A DNA stretch of 64,000 nt, from the NCBI GenBank assembly GCA_029204225.1, contig CM055097.1, positions 61,224,385 to 61,288,384 of the forward strand, given 5' to 3'. Within the stretch, counting starts at the first letter, position 1. Each line of letters begins with the position of its first letter. Shown piece by piece: positions 1 to 14,200 of the stretch. The position numbers were made by a program, and so were the translations under genes. This stretch comes from Diphasiastrum complanatum. Taxonomy: Eukaryota; Streptophyta; Lycopodiopsida; Lycopodiales; Lycopodiaceae. Below the pieces are notes generated by a model. That model was given only the letters and a program-made list of their open reading frames with translations, made no database searches and had not been told where the DNA came from.

Positions 1-959
1 TGAGGAGTTTGGGGTTGAAACAATTCTCAACCTTAGGGTACTGGAAAATTGTCTGTATTAGCCACATTACAATGCCTAGTTGGGATTAGAAGTGCAGCAG
101 GACTGTCATGAGTGCATTTCAAGAGCTGCTCTACTTGATTCCTTGGTGCTTTATTGTGAAGGGAAAATTTAAATTTTACTTGTATGTTAGGGACATGGAG
201 AGACTCTTCCATATGAGAGACTTGTTTATTGAAGTTAGACATATGCAGACTTTAGTTGAAGAGAAGGGTATCATGATGAATAACAAACGTGACTGGGACA
301 ATATTGCAGCTGACACCACAGCCTACGTGAAGCTAGAATTAGGATGTCCAAACATTCTGCCCAATTATATTCTTGTTCAAACACTAGATATCCTAAGGGA
401 AACTGGAGTAGATCCAAAACAGATTCATGGAATCAAGGAACAAAAATTTTCACCAATAGGTTAGACTACTTAGCAACAAAATATATGTTGAGGCCTATGA
501 TAGAAAAACATCTTGCCCTTGAAAGGTGAGGATGATGCAATATAGAGATGTGGTTGGATGAAAGAGAGCTGGAGGCAAGTGTGAGAGCATATGATGAATG
601 ACAAAATCTAGGTTGGCCAAACTTAATCTGCAAGGCATGTCAAAACAATGGTTTGCTGATTTAGCAGAAAGATCAAACACTTGGAAGATTTCAAGAAAGA
701 GGGTTGATGAATGAATTTGGAAATCTGAATAGTGAGATGTTGAGGGAATAAATAGAAGTCAGTCAGTCAGGAACAACAGCCAAACTACTACTGCAAACTA
801 CCACCACTATTCACCAAGGCTGGGATGGAGAAAAGAAAAAGGATCAGATGACAAGGGGACTAGGTAAGTTGTGGAATTTGTTTGCATGTAGGTCAAAGAC
901 TTCAAATGAATCAGAGCTTGCCTTATAGGTGGAAAACCACACTGGCTGATAAGGAACTC

Positions 960-1165
960 CTGCTGATAACAAGGTGAATGAAGTGAAAAATCAGAGGCTA
1001 AAGGGTTTGACTAAAGGAATTAGCATTAGATGTAGGGACAGAATGAGAAACCCAATAATGAGAATGCCCACACCGGCTTTCAATATGAGGAAAATGGACA
1101 TGTCCAAGCTAGGTGCCCTCAAAGACCTCAAGGGCATGCACGACGGACAGAGTAGGACAATATAG
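960..1165 (+). pseudogene. Decayed retrotransposon gag with zinc-knuckle relic
   Basis: Codons 1075-1116 read GFQYEENGHVQARC followed by PQRPQGH. This is the shape of a gag CX2CX4HX4C knuckle with both first cysteines changed (to G and Y) but His and last Cys kept. Flanking frames are broken. With the integrase relic at 3.5-4.4 kb on the same strand it probably belongs to one old Ty3/gypsy-like copy. Confidence 0.4.
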
Positions 1166-3533
1166 AAAGTGTGGGCTGAGGTAAGGTGTAGGGCATATGG
1201 CCAGATAGAGCATATAATGGAAGATTACAGGATGGTACCACAGGGAAATGTGAATGCCGCCCAATTTTGTTAAGGGGTTAGAGCCAGAGTAGGAATCAAG
1301 TACAGCATCACACCCCCTTAATGCACAACAGAAGCTCTAGGCAAGATGCCCTCGAACACGGAAGCAATTTGTCACAACTAGTACGCCTAAAACAGGGCAG
1401 CCAAGTACGTCTAGATCTAGCACAAGTGAGTACAATGCACATTTTGCACAAGCAGAACGTTGTCGGTTATATCTATGGTTGATATGAGACTTGACCCCAT
1501 TGCTTCTATAAGTGTACTTGTTTTCTATACTTTATATGTACATTTAATTTGATGAAGTGTAAGGCCATGATGAGACCAACAGAACTGCTAATCAAAGTGC
1601 TTGGAGAGCTGGAAGCAATGAGAAAAATACTTGACAAGATAGATCAAAGGGAAGTTAGACAGGTGCATAGGGCTGATAGCATGGATTCTGTGCAACTGAG
1701 TGCAAATGTGCATGTCACCATCAGCTTCAAGGAGGTAGAAGCTCAAATGCCAGTACGTCAAACTCAAAAGTGCCCAATCTTTGATTCTTAAATTAATTAA
1801 TTATTGGGCAAAACCATGCCCGAAGGTACCATTGGATATGGTAGTACTGCATCGGGCGAAGTAAGGAAGAGTGAGGGGAGCATGTATGTTAGTGATGCCA
1901 TTAGAAACTGTCAGAGAATAACTACTGCTACCATGTGTTATCGATAAATCATAGCATAGCACCATGTCAGGAGAAATAACAAACAGTGATGGGAGAATTT
2001 AAGGAGAAAGAGTGGTACAATTTAAGCCCCAAATTGGGTTCATGGTTGTTAATCCAAGTGGATATATCTTGCTTTGGGATTCGGTTTCTTGTTCAAAGTT
2101 GGAACCTCAATAGACCTGGAAAAGGGACATACAAATTAGGCTTGGTTCAGGCGATTGGTTTGAATATATACCAATGTTAGAGGCAGAACAGAGTGAAGTC
2201 ATGGCTGTGTTGCAATCTATGGATCACAACATAGAGATGGAGGTGACGAAAAGTTTACCAAAAGATCCTAATGCTAGCATTTGGGCTAAGATATTGACTG
2301 TGACATCACATGGTAATAACATGGTTCCACTAGTGGAAGAGGCTGTGATAGAGAGCGGCACAGTGCTCCGAGTGTAACAACTCAATCAACACAGATTACG
2401 AATTTCTAGATTGGGTTCAATGGAAAGCAGCAAGTCAGCAAGCTAATAAATCTGACATGGAGAACATGCATCAATTCAGTGTCTAGACAATGAGATGAAG
2501 TAAAGGGCCTGACTACAAAACAAAACAAAACAAAAACCAAAAAAAAAAAACTATTACAGCAATCATGGGCTTGCACAAAAAATTGCATGGAACAAGATGG
2601 ACCTAAGGTTGACCAGCATAATATAGCATTCTATTGATAAGGCAAACATCGTCCTTGTAGACAGGCAGACCTATGCCGATGAGAGGGAGGTAGATCCCCA
2701 AAAGCAGATCTGAGTGCTGCAAATCATATGCGGAAGTCATTCTGAGTTTGCTTGCTCAATAACATTACAAAGGAAGAACTAAACGTTTATGATGTGATTT
2801 TAGGCTTTTGAACAAGATCATTAATAATTAATTCAATAAGTTCTAAATGGCTAGGTAAGTCAAAGTGATTCTGTGCTAAACTTGTAAAGTGGATTCTACT
2901 AAGTTTGTATGAAAGAGTGTGACATCCACAAGACAACAATCATCACAATCAACCTTCGTTTTGGACAAACTGGCAGCCAGGGGAAATAGAGACACTTTTT
3001 CCTCAAAGACAGTCTAGCAAAGAGACCTTCATTGCTATGCAAGTGAAGCTTTGAGAAAATCGCAAGGTGTACACCAACATCGATAGAAAATGATATGCCC
3101 CAGTTTGGGGCATTATCTTAAAAACTAACTGCATCAAAAAGCTTCACTCTACACACCAATCATCGGCCATTAGAGTGGCTACCCACATTCAAATATAGTA
3201 CATGAGCTGCCACATTGCTAGTTAATGTTGTTGAAAGGCTATGGATTCATAGATCCTTTAAGAGGCAGGTCCATGTAGATGCACTGACCAGAATGGTTGT
3301 CACCGGTCCCAATAGAATTGCCTACTGTAGTCATATTAGAATGTTAATTGCAACTTTTTGACGAGTTCAATGGTCATATTAAAGTAGTGCTACCTTGGAA
3401 GTACAGGAACAACCCATCAAGGCCCTGCAGGACCTATAAGGTGAAAAGGTAAGAGAAGCATTCAGTTTGCTCATTCGTTGAATTTAAACAAATGTCACTA
3501 TGATGTCATAGGCTACTAAAAGGGTATGGCTAT
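1166..3533. other. No recognisable gene; probably decayed retroelement interior
   Basis: Only short frames interrupted by stops. It lies between gag-like and integrase-like relics on the plus strand, so a rotted protease/RT region is likely, but I see no diagnostic RT or protease motif. An A-rich run is at 2538-2550. Confidence 0.3.
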
Positions 3534-4430
3534 ATGGATAACAAGATATGGCATGTAGAAAATGGAATGAAGAAGGTAGTGCTAAAACATCAGCATGGGA
3601 GACAGATTGTGTGGTCTTTACATGAAGAAGCACATGATTACAAAGAATTGCTCAAGTATTCATGCATAGGCACTATTGGCATAATACAGCAGAATCACAG
3701 ATATGGTCAGAGAGGTTTTGAAGTCTTGTCAAGCATGTTGCCAAATTTTCATGAATGGAAAGGTCTATATGCATCTGATCCAGATTATGGGAAGATCTAT
3801 GAGGTGAATTTTTATGCTCCTCTTCATAACAAAGAACAATTGATTGGCTTCGTATCAGAAAGGGTGTTCTCTACAATTTGCAACAAATCTGTATACCTCA
3901 AGGATTATGGAGGATGCCACTAATTACGGTAAACTATTCATCACTTCTTGCAGAAGAGTGAAGGGGGTGCATTAAAAAGAAAAGAGGACAGTGAGCTCCA
4001 TAGTATCCCAATAAGAGCAATAATCTACCGCATGTCAGTAGATATAACAGGACCTTCCCCCCTACTGAGAAGGGAACACTGTACGTTATATGCACCATAG
4101 TACTTGGAATAAGAGCACTGATACGTCTCTGTTTCTATGTGATCAGGTGTAGGGCTTGGGATGTCCAGTTGTGTTTACCAACAATGGACTAGAATAGAGT
4201 GGCAATTTCAACAAGTTGTGTGCGGATTCAGTATAAGACATGAGCATACTAGCTCATACTGGCTGCACTACTTCAAATGCACCTGGCCCGAGTTTAGTCA
4301 GAATTTGCACTGGAACAATCGTTTATCAAAGAATTCTTATTTGCATTTTGCACTGCACTCACATCGAGATCTTCATGCATGTCTTGGCATGCAGTGTTCA
4401 CAAGTATTCGAACAAAACTATGCTAGTTGA
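3534..4430 (+). pseudogene. Ty3/gypsy-like integrase relic
   Basis: The frame at 3534-3923 resembles the stretch before and through the integrase zinc domain (SSMLPNFHEWKGLYASDPDY then a KSVYLKD strand). After a stop, codons near 4156-4240 read GCPVVFTNNGLE, SGNFNKLCAD and, one frame over, IRHEHTSSYW. This is the integrase core pattern around the second catalytic Asp, here changed to Asn (TNNG instead of TDNG). Several stops and frameshifts show it is dead. It ends about 450 bp before RidA exon 6, on the opposite strand. Confidence 0.5.
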
Positions 4431-4884
4431 ATTGAATGAATGAAGTTTATATCCACTTGCCAGAAGAATACTCAATCTTTGCATGTTGGCAGATATTGGA
4501 AACTTGTGCAGAGAGGTCAGTGAAATCTGTTCTATAAAGTTCTCGTCGATTTAACAATTTACATTTTCAGTTTGATACTGAACTCTTCTTTGTTCACAAA
4601 GTGTTACTCATTCATCATTATATGAAATTAAATCAGCAGACTGTAACGTGGAACAGTTTTTCCCAGGTGCATCCTTAAGCAAGAAACCTTAGCTGAGTCA
4701 AAAAATGTGATACACGAGAAAATTTGATGTCCCTCGGACCTTACAACAATAATTAAAGACAATGATGATTGGACCTATTAGTCTCCTCACCCTTTTGACT
4801 CCTCTTTGCTTTGTGTAAGGTCAAATATGAAACTCATTTCTCCTCAAGAATAGCTAGATCTTATGAGCAATTTGAATGAAGCAG

Positions 4885-4982
4885 TTAGGTCAAAGTGGCA
4901 ATGCATTCTATTTCAATCCGCGCATTTAAAGGTAATGCAGCAACTTGGTAAGTTGAACGAGCTGGTGCAGGAGCGGGAAAAT
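4885..4982 (-). CDS. RIDA: RidA exon 6 and stop
   Basis: Encodes FPAPAPARSTYQVAALPLN followed by ARIEIECIATLT and TAA at 4887-4885. Acceptor TTTTGACAG ends at 4983. It is 11.3 kb from exon 5 but completes the protein at the family's usual C-terminus. Confidence 0.93.
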
Positions 4983-5193
4983 CTGTCAAAAACCTCAGAC
5001 TTAATGCTCACTGATGACAAATACAGAGCTTTTCACTTCCATAGAGCATCTTTTGATGGCAGTCACTTTACATAAATCTTGATCATTAGAGTGCTTCAAA
5101 AGACCATTAACAGAGGAGCAACCCATTCAAATTTAAAAGCATTTCCTTTGAAACAGAGGGAAAACCAATCAGTGCACATGACGAGGATGACAA

Positions 5194-5272
<79 letters not shown>

Positions 5273-8200
5273 GTCCCAACCATCCCACTAAGTATAAAAT
5301 TCTTGACTATAATGGGATATACTCTTCAGCAATAACCTACGACCTACAAGATTTCGTTGATGATGGAGATATTTGGTTTTCTCCTGAAGCCACACGAGAA
5401 GTTCACGACTTTTTCTGGGTTTTACTTGAGAATCTGTATGCCGTGATGAGATACGTTCAGCAGGAGGCAGAGGTTCGTCAGCTGGATTCGCTTGTCTTTT
5501 TAGGGATCACTTATGTTCAGTTCTATGAATGGTTGGCCAAGATGAGATGGCAAAGTTTATTTAAACAACTTGGTTGGACATTGTACTAGCTAGTTAGGAA
5601 TCAGGAAATCTTCAGCTGACAGGACTGGTCCAATTACTACTTACGGGAAATATTGCATCTAGAGGAGTCTCATGAATTGGTCATATACAATGGCCTTTCC
5701 CAATGGTCTTCTTTAGGTGACTCAACATGTCATCCATGGGTTCACTATCTTTCATCCCACATATCTCAGATTTCACCTTCTCCCCCACCACTGCCTAACC
5801 ATTCCTCCCTCTGTTTCGACTTGGTTTGACATGTACCTCCACCCACAAGTAGCCTCCATCTTGATCATATGCCACGATATCCTTTTGGTTCTTCTTATGC
5901 TCCCTTATACCGAAATTCACTCCACTCCCTCCTATCTCATATGCCATATGATAACACATTAGACACACATGCCATTTACACCACTGCCTCCATTGCTTGC
6001 CCTACGAAACATAACGGTGCTCGAGATATTGAAGATCTTCAGCCCGAGCTTCTCATAAATGCAACTAATATCCTATCACCTATCATTGCCACTCCCCGTA
6101 ACATTGCAGTCACTATTGGCTTTCCTTCCTCTTGGTGCATCAACACCATAAACCCCATTCACAAAAATGGTGACCTCATGAGGCTGGAAAACTATCGCAC
6201 CATCATAATTGGACATGTTATGGCTAAGCTTTATGATTCTATTCTTTAGGCAAGAGTGAGCAAAGAGGCAGAGTCTCATCGGTTGCGTGCTATTGGACAA
6301 GCTGGGTTTCACAAGCATATCACTCCACCTTAGACCATATTCTTACCCCAAGTCACTCATTGAGAAGGTTCTATTTTAATAGAGGGGCTATATTCAATAT
6401 TGCTCCTTCATGGACTTCAAACGGGCAATTGATTCCATCCCTTGACATATGATGAGCCAGAGATTACAAGATCTTCTTTTTCTCAAGATATCATCTTAGC
6501 GGTCATGACACTTTATGAATGTGTCATTGGATGCTTTACCTCTAATGAGGGCACACTTGAGCAGACCATCAGCACGGTTGGGGTGAAGCAGGGCTGCTCA
6601 CTCTCACCTACACTCTTTGACCTTTACATTGGTGACCTGAGGGGTTCATTGTGTAGCATGGTGGCTACTGAAATTGTAGACTTGGGGACAATCTTATTTC
6701 TAATTTACTATACGCGGATGATGTGGTCCTCGTTTCTGTAACTCGAGAAGGATTGCAACATTGTATTGATGACTTACATAACTTTTGGCGAGACAGAGGT
6801 CTGGAAGTGAATGTAGTGCAGTCCAAGACCATGGTCTTCAATATATCTTCCAAATTAATGGAGCGCCAGATTCTTACCCTAGATGATCAACCTTTAGAGA
6901 TCATATTAGCGTATACAAACTGGGGAGTCTTGTTCTATAGTCCCATCTTTAGCCTGAGGTCAGCTACCACTTGTCGGCTTGGGAAGGGCCCTAGTAGTAG
7001 AATAGAGTACTTACTACTAGCTACAGATGTAACAGTGAAAAATGACAATTCTATTTCTTGAGGGGCTCTTGTAAGTCATCAATGAAGCTGTACTAGAAGT
7101 TGCTGAGTAGGCATATCACTTAATCCATTTGACCAACTCCAAAACTTTTGTATAAACTATCAGGCTAAAACTCAAGGCAATGATGCATCTGCCAAGCAAG
7201 ATCAACCAAGGGAAAAAAAAAATCCTTTCTCAAAGGTAAACCACTGAAGAGATAGGGCAGCTTCATCTGTAAGGACACACTGCTCTCTTCCTTTCTTTTT
7301 ATCAAGAGTAAGACCATGCATGTAGGTAATGGAATTTTCTCAAAACCATCATTAATGTGAGTCGTGATTTAATAATCAACATTGTCTCATTTACAAAGTT
7401 ACACTTGTTGTTATAAAGAACGTTCATATGAGACTTCTGAAGGGAAGCGCCTTATTGATCTTCTTTACAACTCCTCTTCTGATGCTTTCTAGCCTGAGTT
7501 TATCCCCCGAGCCCCACCTCCATTATTGAGAGATTTGTGTCGTTGGACTGAATATACCACATCACTCTACACCTTTTCCACAAATCCAATTGTGATATCT
7601 CCTCGTCCCTCTACCTTCTCCTTTTTCACCCCAGAGATGGTGTCTCTTGCCACGAAGAAGTTGAAAACCCATGGAGCGCAGGATAGTGATGACTTAGATG
7701 TCGAACTCCTGATTCATGCCACTGATATACTTGCACCCATTTTGGCCTCACTCCTTAATCAAGCTGTCATTTCTAGTTTTCCTTTGTCTTGGTGCACCAA
7801 TTGCACCATCCTTCAGACAACGTTTAGCAATGAGGCAAAGACATAGAGTTTATATGCCTTGGGTCATGGTGGTTTCTGTAGGAAATAGAAGCCTAAGGAT
7901 CCAGGATCTTAACTATTCAATCACACAAAGCATTCTCAAAAGAAAGAGAGAGATGGCTAGAAACCCTCTTGTAGAAACTCGTGGACAGCCAAGGAGAATG
8001 GTCAGTATTGCTTACAAAAGTGTCATATACAAATGGGATGCACACATATATATAGTCCAAGATGACTATCTAACTTCATGACTATTGGCTATCCAACTAC
8101 TTGACTATTGGCTTTCCAACTACTTGACTATTGACTATCCAACTTCCTATAAGTTACATAGAAAGAATGGTACCTCCAATATGTCAAGTTGGGGTACTTA

Positions 8201-11200
8201 ATGTCACAATTAGGCCTAGTGGACCCATGAGTCCCTACCAAGTTAATTTCATACTAACTTAGCTAACTCTAAGTTTAGTAGGCCTAATATAATAAATGAC
8301 CATGGTTACACAACTCTCGACCTTTTGGGTCAAAGTAACATATGGTAATGAAAGCAATTCCATTTACATTCCAACAGTTTCAAGACAGAATTTCGCTACA
8401 TTGTTCACACTTCGTGCTATCATTGAGGCGGCCAGGTCCAGACATGAGTTTACAACTGTTTTGTGGATTTCCGAAAAGCTTTTGACTCAGTCCCATGACA
8501 CATGCTCATCCAGAGATTGAGGGATCTTAGATTTTCTACTGATACCATATTGGCTGTCATGGCACTATACGAGCAGGTTTTGGGGATGTTTCAAATTGGA
8601 GGGTCACTCTAAGAGAGTTAGCAGTACCATTGAGGTGAACACTTTGTAATTGATGAGCTTGAGAAAGCCATCAACCCTGTCTTTTGGCATTACAAGAAAG
8701 TAATGAAGCTCTATGGAGATACACAAGAAGCTTATAGGGGTTTTGAATATGCTTTAAAAGACCTCAAAATTTGCATAAATTGCTCCTAAGCCTTTTAGCT
8801 ATGATGTGCAAAGCAATGTAACCGAAATTACAAGGTGAAGTATAATGGCACTTGTAATCCGACTCAACTCAACTTTTCCCACTACCAGCGACATTGTTCT
8901 CAAGTTAGGTTGATTATGAAATAAATCTGAATCTGACACGGGTATTTGCAAGCATATTAAGGACATACAAGGGCACCTAGCAGCTGGGCGCACTATTTCC
9001 CTTCGAAAGTGATGCTTCCTAATTAATTAAATTATGCATTAGGATTTCCTAATTGGGGACACATTTGATAGCTTCTTATGATGGAGATGTTTGGGCCATT
9101 TGCAGGAGAACTTAACTACATTGCTTTAAGGGCTTTGTCTATGATTGTATTTGGTGATCTTTGGTAAACTTTGAAGAAAATTGTTCGATGTTCACAATTA
9201 TAGTCTTTCTATGCTTAATGTGATGAAATATCTATGAATCTATTCATCACTTGGTGTTAGAGCACTTTTTTGAGTAGTTGAAAGGGTGCTAATTTTTTCT
9301 ACTTCTTTTTTTAGTCATTTATGCTCTCTATCAATTCTCTCTCTAGATAATTTTTTTCTCTTTGGCCACTTTTCCCTCTAGTCATTTTCTCTCTAGACCT
9401 AAATAAGACTTCTTATTCACGTAACAAAGTGTTTGTCACTTGATTGCATCTTAGCAGTGACCGGATTCAATGATCGCATCTTGGTAACAAAGCATTAGTC
9501 AACTAATTGTGTCTTAGCAGTGACCGGATTCAACGATGGGGTCTCTAAAATTTGGTATCAAAGCCATCGATCATTGTGTATAAGGTGCAATCGTTTCAAC
9601 TTAAATTTGGTTGGTTTAAACTTCTTGTTGGTGTGCTAGGACAGCTTAGTATTCAAGGTTTAATCGCTATGAACAACCTTGCTTTTCGTTCCGTTGAGAT
9701 CCGACATCGTTTGGATAGGTTTTGGGCCTTGTATACATGCTAAGGGGCTTGTTTTTTACCGTTTTTCTAGTTTTCTGGTAGTCATTAAAGCTGCAAAAGT
9801 TTTTAAAGCCATATAATAAAACTAGAAAGTTGGAACTAGCACTAAGAACTATCAAAAAACCTCTATTTTTTGACAGAAGTGAAAAACTGGCCATAAAGGC
9901 TATTTTTCGACCTTTTTTGAAGTTGGAATGCAAATTTTTTGGCAGTTTTTGAACCCCTTCCATCCTCCTTTCCTCAAGCCACCTACAAAACACAAAAAAA
10001 TTTACATCTAATTGACTCTCACAACCTCAACAAAGGAAAATTGAAATTTTCCTTCCACCTCTTCTCTCATGAACGTACAACTGTACCTACTCCCTCGTGA
10101 AGCCTAAGGATAAGCTTTAGGGGAGTTCTAGGAACTTCTTGGGGCCATAAAGGCTATGGGACTAAAGGAGGTGACTAGAGGTGATTGTGGCACTGACCCA
10201 AGTGACCCTTGGGTGAGAGGCATAGGGAGGGTGTTGGCCATGTGATTTGAGGGTAAGGTGGTGCCCATAAGGGTTGCCACTTGTCTTAGGGGCCATATGC
10301 TTACTAGGTGGCACCCATAAGGCCCACCACCTAGTAAGGCCAAAAGGGAAGGAAAATGGTGTGGGTGGGGGGGGGGGTGGTAAAGGCTCCACTCTCATCA
10401 TTGAGGAGCTTGTTTTGGCCTAGCTTTCTTGAGTAAAGCTCTCAAGCCTCCTAAATCATTTTATTACCAAGCTCTTGCTAGTTTTTCCTTCGACTTTACC
10501 TTAGTGCGCTACCATCTCCTCGGTTATCTCAGCCACCATTTCGGAAGAGAAATCTCGAGACCAAAAAGCGCACAGCATTAGAGTTCGCGGGATCCCGGAT
10601 ACACAGGATGCCTTGGCTGAAGCCAAACGCTTTCTCAACACCACAGATGGGTTAGATACCACATGGAGGACCACTAGAGATGCAGCCACACTCATCATCC
10701 GCTTCACTTCCCTAGAGAGTCGCCGAGATGCTTTGCGGTGCAGAGCTAAGCTATGTGGTACCACTGTCTACATGGATGACGACCTCACAGATATCCAAGT
10801 AGAGGAGAGTCGTAATGCCTTTCAGGCAGCCCGTGAGCCTGGCAGACGAGTCATTTATCGAGATGGACGAGTGCACTTTCTTGATAGCGCTCCTAGCAGC
10901 TCCCAGTGCTAGGGATTTGGGGTGCCTGGGGTTGGGAGCACCCCGGCGCCCCATCCACACCACTTTTAGGTTAGAGTGTGGAATTGTGTTGGCATACATT
11001 CATCTTCCACGGCAAGGGACCTTGTTGATTTTATCACAGAAAGAGATATATTATTCCTCATGGAGACACACGAGAGCCCGAAGCGAGGACTTCCTTCCTT
11101 TCCTGGATATAGATGGGACTCAGTATTCCGACGAGAGACTAGATCTGCCAGTGACCGAGGTTCAGGTGGGGTCGCCTGCTTGTACAGAGAGACTCTCCAT

Positions 11201-14200
11201 TCGGGTATTGACTTCATCCAACATGACGAGCAGGCCCGCTACATATGGACTCGCATCGTGGGTCAGGATATTGGTTTGGATAGAGATCTTTTTATTGCAG
11301 CATGTTACTTTCCACCAGAGTCCTCGTCTTTTGCGGAGGGTATTGGGTCTCCATATCAGGACCTCTCACCATATATTATGCGATTCTCAGAGCAAGGGCA
11401 TATTCTCCTCACAGGGGAATTTAATGCCCGGACATCTTCGAGACAGACAGAGCTCTTCAAAGCCTCTGATCAGCTGCGTGTTCGTGCCCTTGACAATGAT
11501 ATGCTTGGGGTTACCAAGACCTCCGCGGACAGTTTGGGACTTACTACTTCATACGGTGAGCACTTACTATAGTTTGGAGAGGCACATGAGCTAGCCATTT
11601 ATAATGGCTTACCCTGCTGGCCACATTCAGACAATTATACATGCCACCCTCATAGTGGAGGACTATCTCATGGGGTCACCATCCTTTGTACCCATAGTCT
11701 CTGACTTCCACGTTTCCCCCACCACCCTTTCTGATCACTCATTTCTCTCCTTCGATATCGGCCACCTCCCACCCACTCATTCATCTACACAACCCATGAT
11801 TACCCGAGCACCCACGTACACATTTGATCCCATTTACATGCCACTGTACCGGCAGTCCTTCGTTTCACTTTTACACTCCTTTCCTCATGACAATCCAGTC
11901 GACACCCAGGCTGCTTTTCTCACCACCTCTCTCCACACGGCTGCATCACTAACTCTCCCCATGAAACCCCATCCCAAAAAGACTCGACGCACACCTCAAC
12001 CATTGCACCCTCCATGGTACGATACCGAGTGTCGTTCACCAATCAGTAACCTATTCACGTATCCACACTCCACATCTACTTCGATCTTCCCGATGCTCCT
12101 ACCATCGTGTTCTCCGCCGTAATAAGCGTTCCTATGATGATTTTGAAGGGAAATGTCTTATTGACCTTCTTTTTAGTTTTTCTTCGGGCGCTTTTTGGCG
12201 TGAGTTCATTCCTCGCTCTCTACCACCCCTCCTGGAGGACCTCCGCATTTGGTCCCTACCGACTCACCTATCTCTATATCTCCACGACCATCTGAGTTCT
12301 CCTTCTTCACATCTGACATGGTACTTGCAGCCATTAAGAAGATGAAGTCCCACAAGGCTAGAGATATTGAAGACCTTGAGTCTGAACTCCTTTCCCATGC
12401 CTCGGACTTACTCGCTCCTACTATAGCCACCCTTCTTAATTCCGTAGTTGTTTCCGGTTTCCCATCATCCTAGCACTAACATTATCCACCCCATCCATAA
12501 GAATGGTGACCCCATGATTCCGAGTAACTACCGCACCGTCATGATTGGGCATGTCCTCACGAAACATTATGGTACCATTCTTCAGTCTGTTGTGAGCTCA
12601 GAGGCAGAGACTAGGAGACTACATACATGCTATGGGTCAGCAGGCAGGTTTTCGAGCCCATTATTCTACCACAGATCACATCTTCACATTGTGGGCCTTG
12701 ATTGAGGATATATATATATATATATATTTGTGAAATTAGAATATATCCAATTTCACAAATTTATATAGAGAAGGCTAAGCACAGGAGAGAGAGAGAGGGT
12801 TTACCGTTGTTTTGTGGACTTCAGGAAAGCCTTTGATTGAGGAGGCTAAGCACGGGAGAGAGAGAGAGAGAGAGTTTACTGTTGTTTTGTGGACTTCAGG
12901 AAAGCCTTTGATTATGTTCCTTGCTCATTGCTCATCCAGAGACTCCGCGACCTCGGCTTCTCCACCGACATCGTTCTTGCTGTGATGGCACTTTATGAGC
13001 ATGTCCTGGGATGTTTCCGGCATAGCAATGGCATATCCGATCACATTTGGAGCACTATTGGGGTGAAACAGGGTTGCTCCCTCTCACCAATCCTCTTTGG
13101 CTTGTATATTGATGAGTTGGAGAGAGTCATTACACAGTATGGTGGTGCTGGTTGCAGGCTTGGGGACATCTTGATTGCTATCCTCCTTTATGCTGATGAT
13201 GTGGTATTGGTCTCACCGACCAGAGAGGGTCTACAGCGACAGTTGGATTGCTTGCATGAGTTTTGACCAGATGGGGCCTAGGGGTGAACATTGGGAAGAC
13301 TAAGGTTATGGTCTTCAACACTTCTCGAGCATTCATGCAACAACAGGAGCTTACTTTGGGTGGATAGGTTCTAGAGGTGGTCCCTTCCTACACATACCTG
13401 GGGATACTTTTCTCAGGTCCTACTTTTAGCATGAGACAGGCCGCTACCACTTGATTGGGGAAGGGACATGCCTCCCTTGTTCAGCTAGAGAGATTTTGTT
13501 TCCGAAAGTCCATCCAGGATGCTCGCAGTAAGTGTCACCTCTTTGATACCATTGTCACCCCCACGGCTCTATATGCGGCAGAGGCATGGTGTACAGGTCT
13601 TCCCTCTTCACACTGGGCCAGTCGTTCACGACTATAGACCACTATGCTAGCTCAATTGATCCGTGCGAAGCCTTCTGTTCCACATGAGATTCTTCGGGCC
13701 GAGTTTGCAATTCCACCTATCCAGATCGAGGCAGCTCTTCAGCTCATTACCTATACACAAAGGATACAGGCGTTACCAGAGATAGACAGACGATACATAT
13801 AGACTGCACTATCCTCCTCACAACACTTCATGATTAGGGCTACAGATTATCATGGTTCTCTCACGCATCCCACCTCCTACTTGAGTCATTTGGTATCTCC
13901 ATCACAGAGCTTCCCTCAGACACCCATCAGTATATCAAATGATTCCTCTATCACGCATATCTAGAGCGGACTTGGCGTAACCAATTAGGGGTTAAGCCAA
14001 CTTTCTATCGGACACATTTCTTGGAGCTGGATGCATCAGGGACCCCGGTCATGCCACGCTACTTGGAGTCGGGACTATCACATTGCCTCATATTCACACT
14101 GGGACAGCTCAAGGTGTCTTCTCATCACTAGCTATTGAGACGGGGAGGTTCCATGGTATTCCGAGAGAGGAGCGGATTTGCCAGTTATGCTCTCTAGGTG

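Noticed and set aside
5079-5291. Frames of Ser-Leu repeats (also 15095-15412, 16057-16350, 49256-49543)
   Set aside because: They are readings of TC/CT microsatellites and have no protein features outside the repeat.
10128-10401. Two minus-strand Pro/Gly-rich frames
   Set aside because: They overlap a G-run and a hairpin in intronic DNA and show no family motif.
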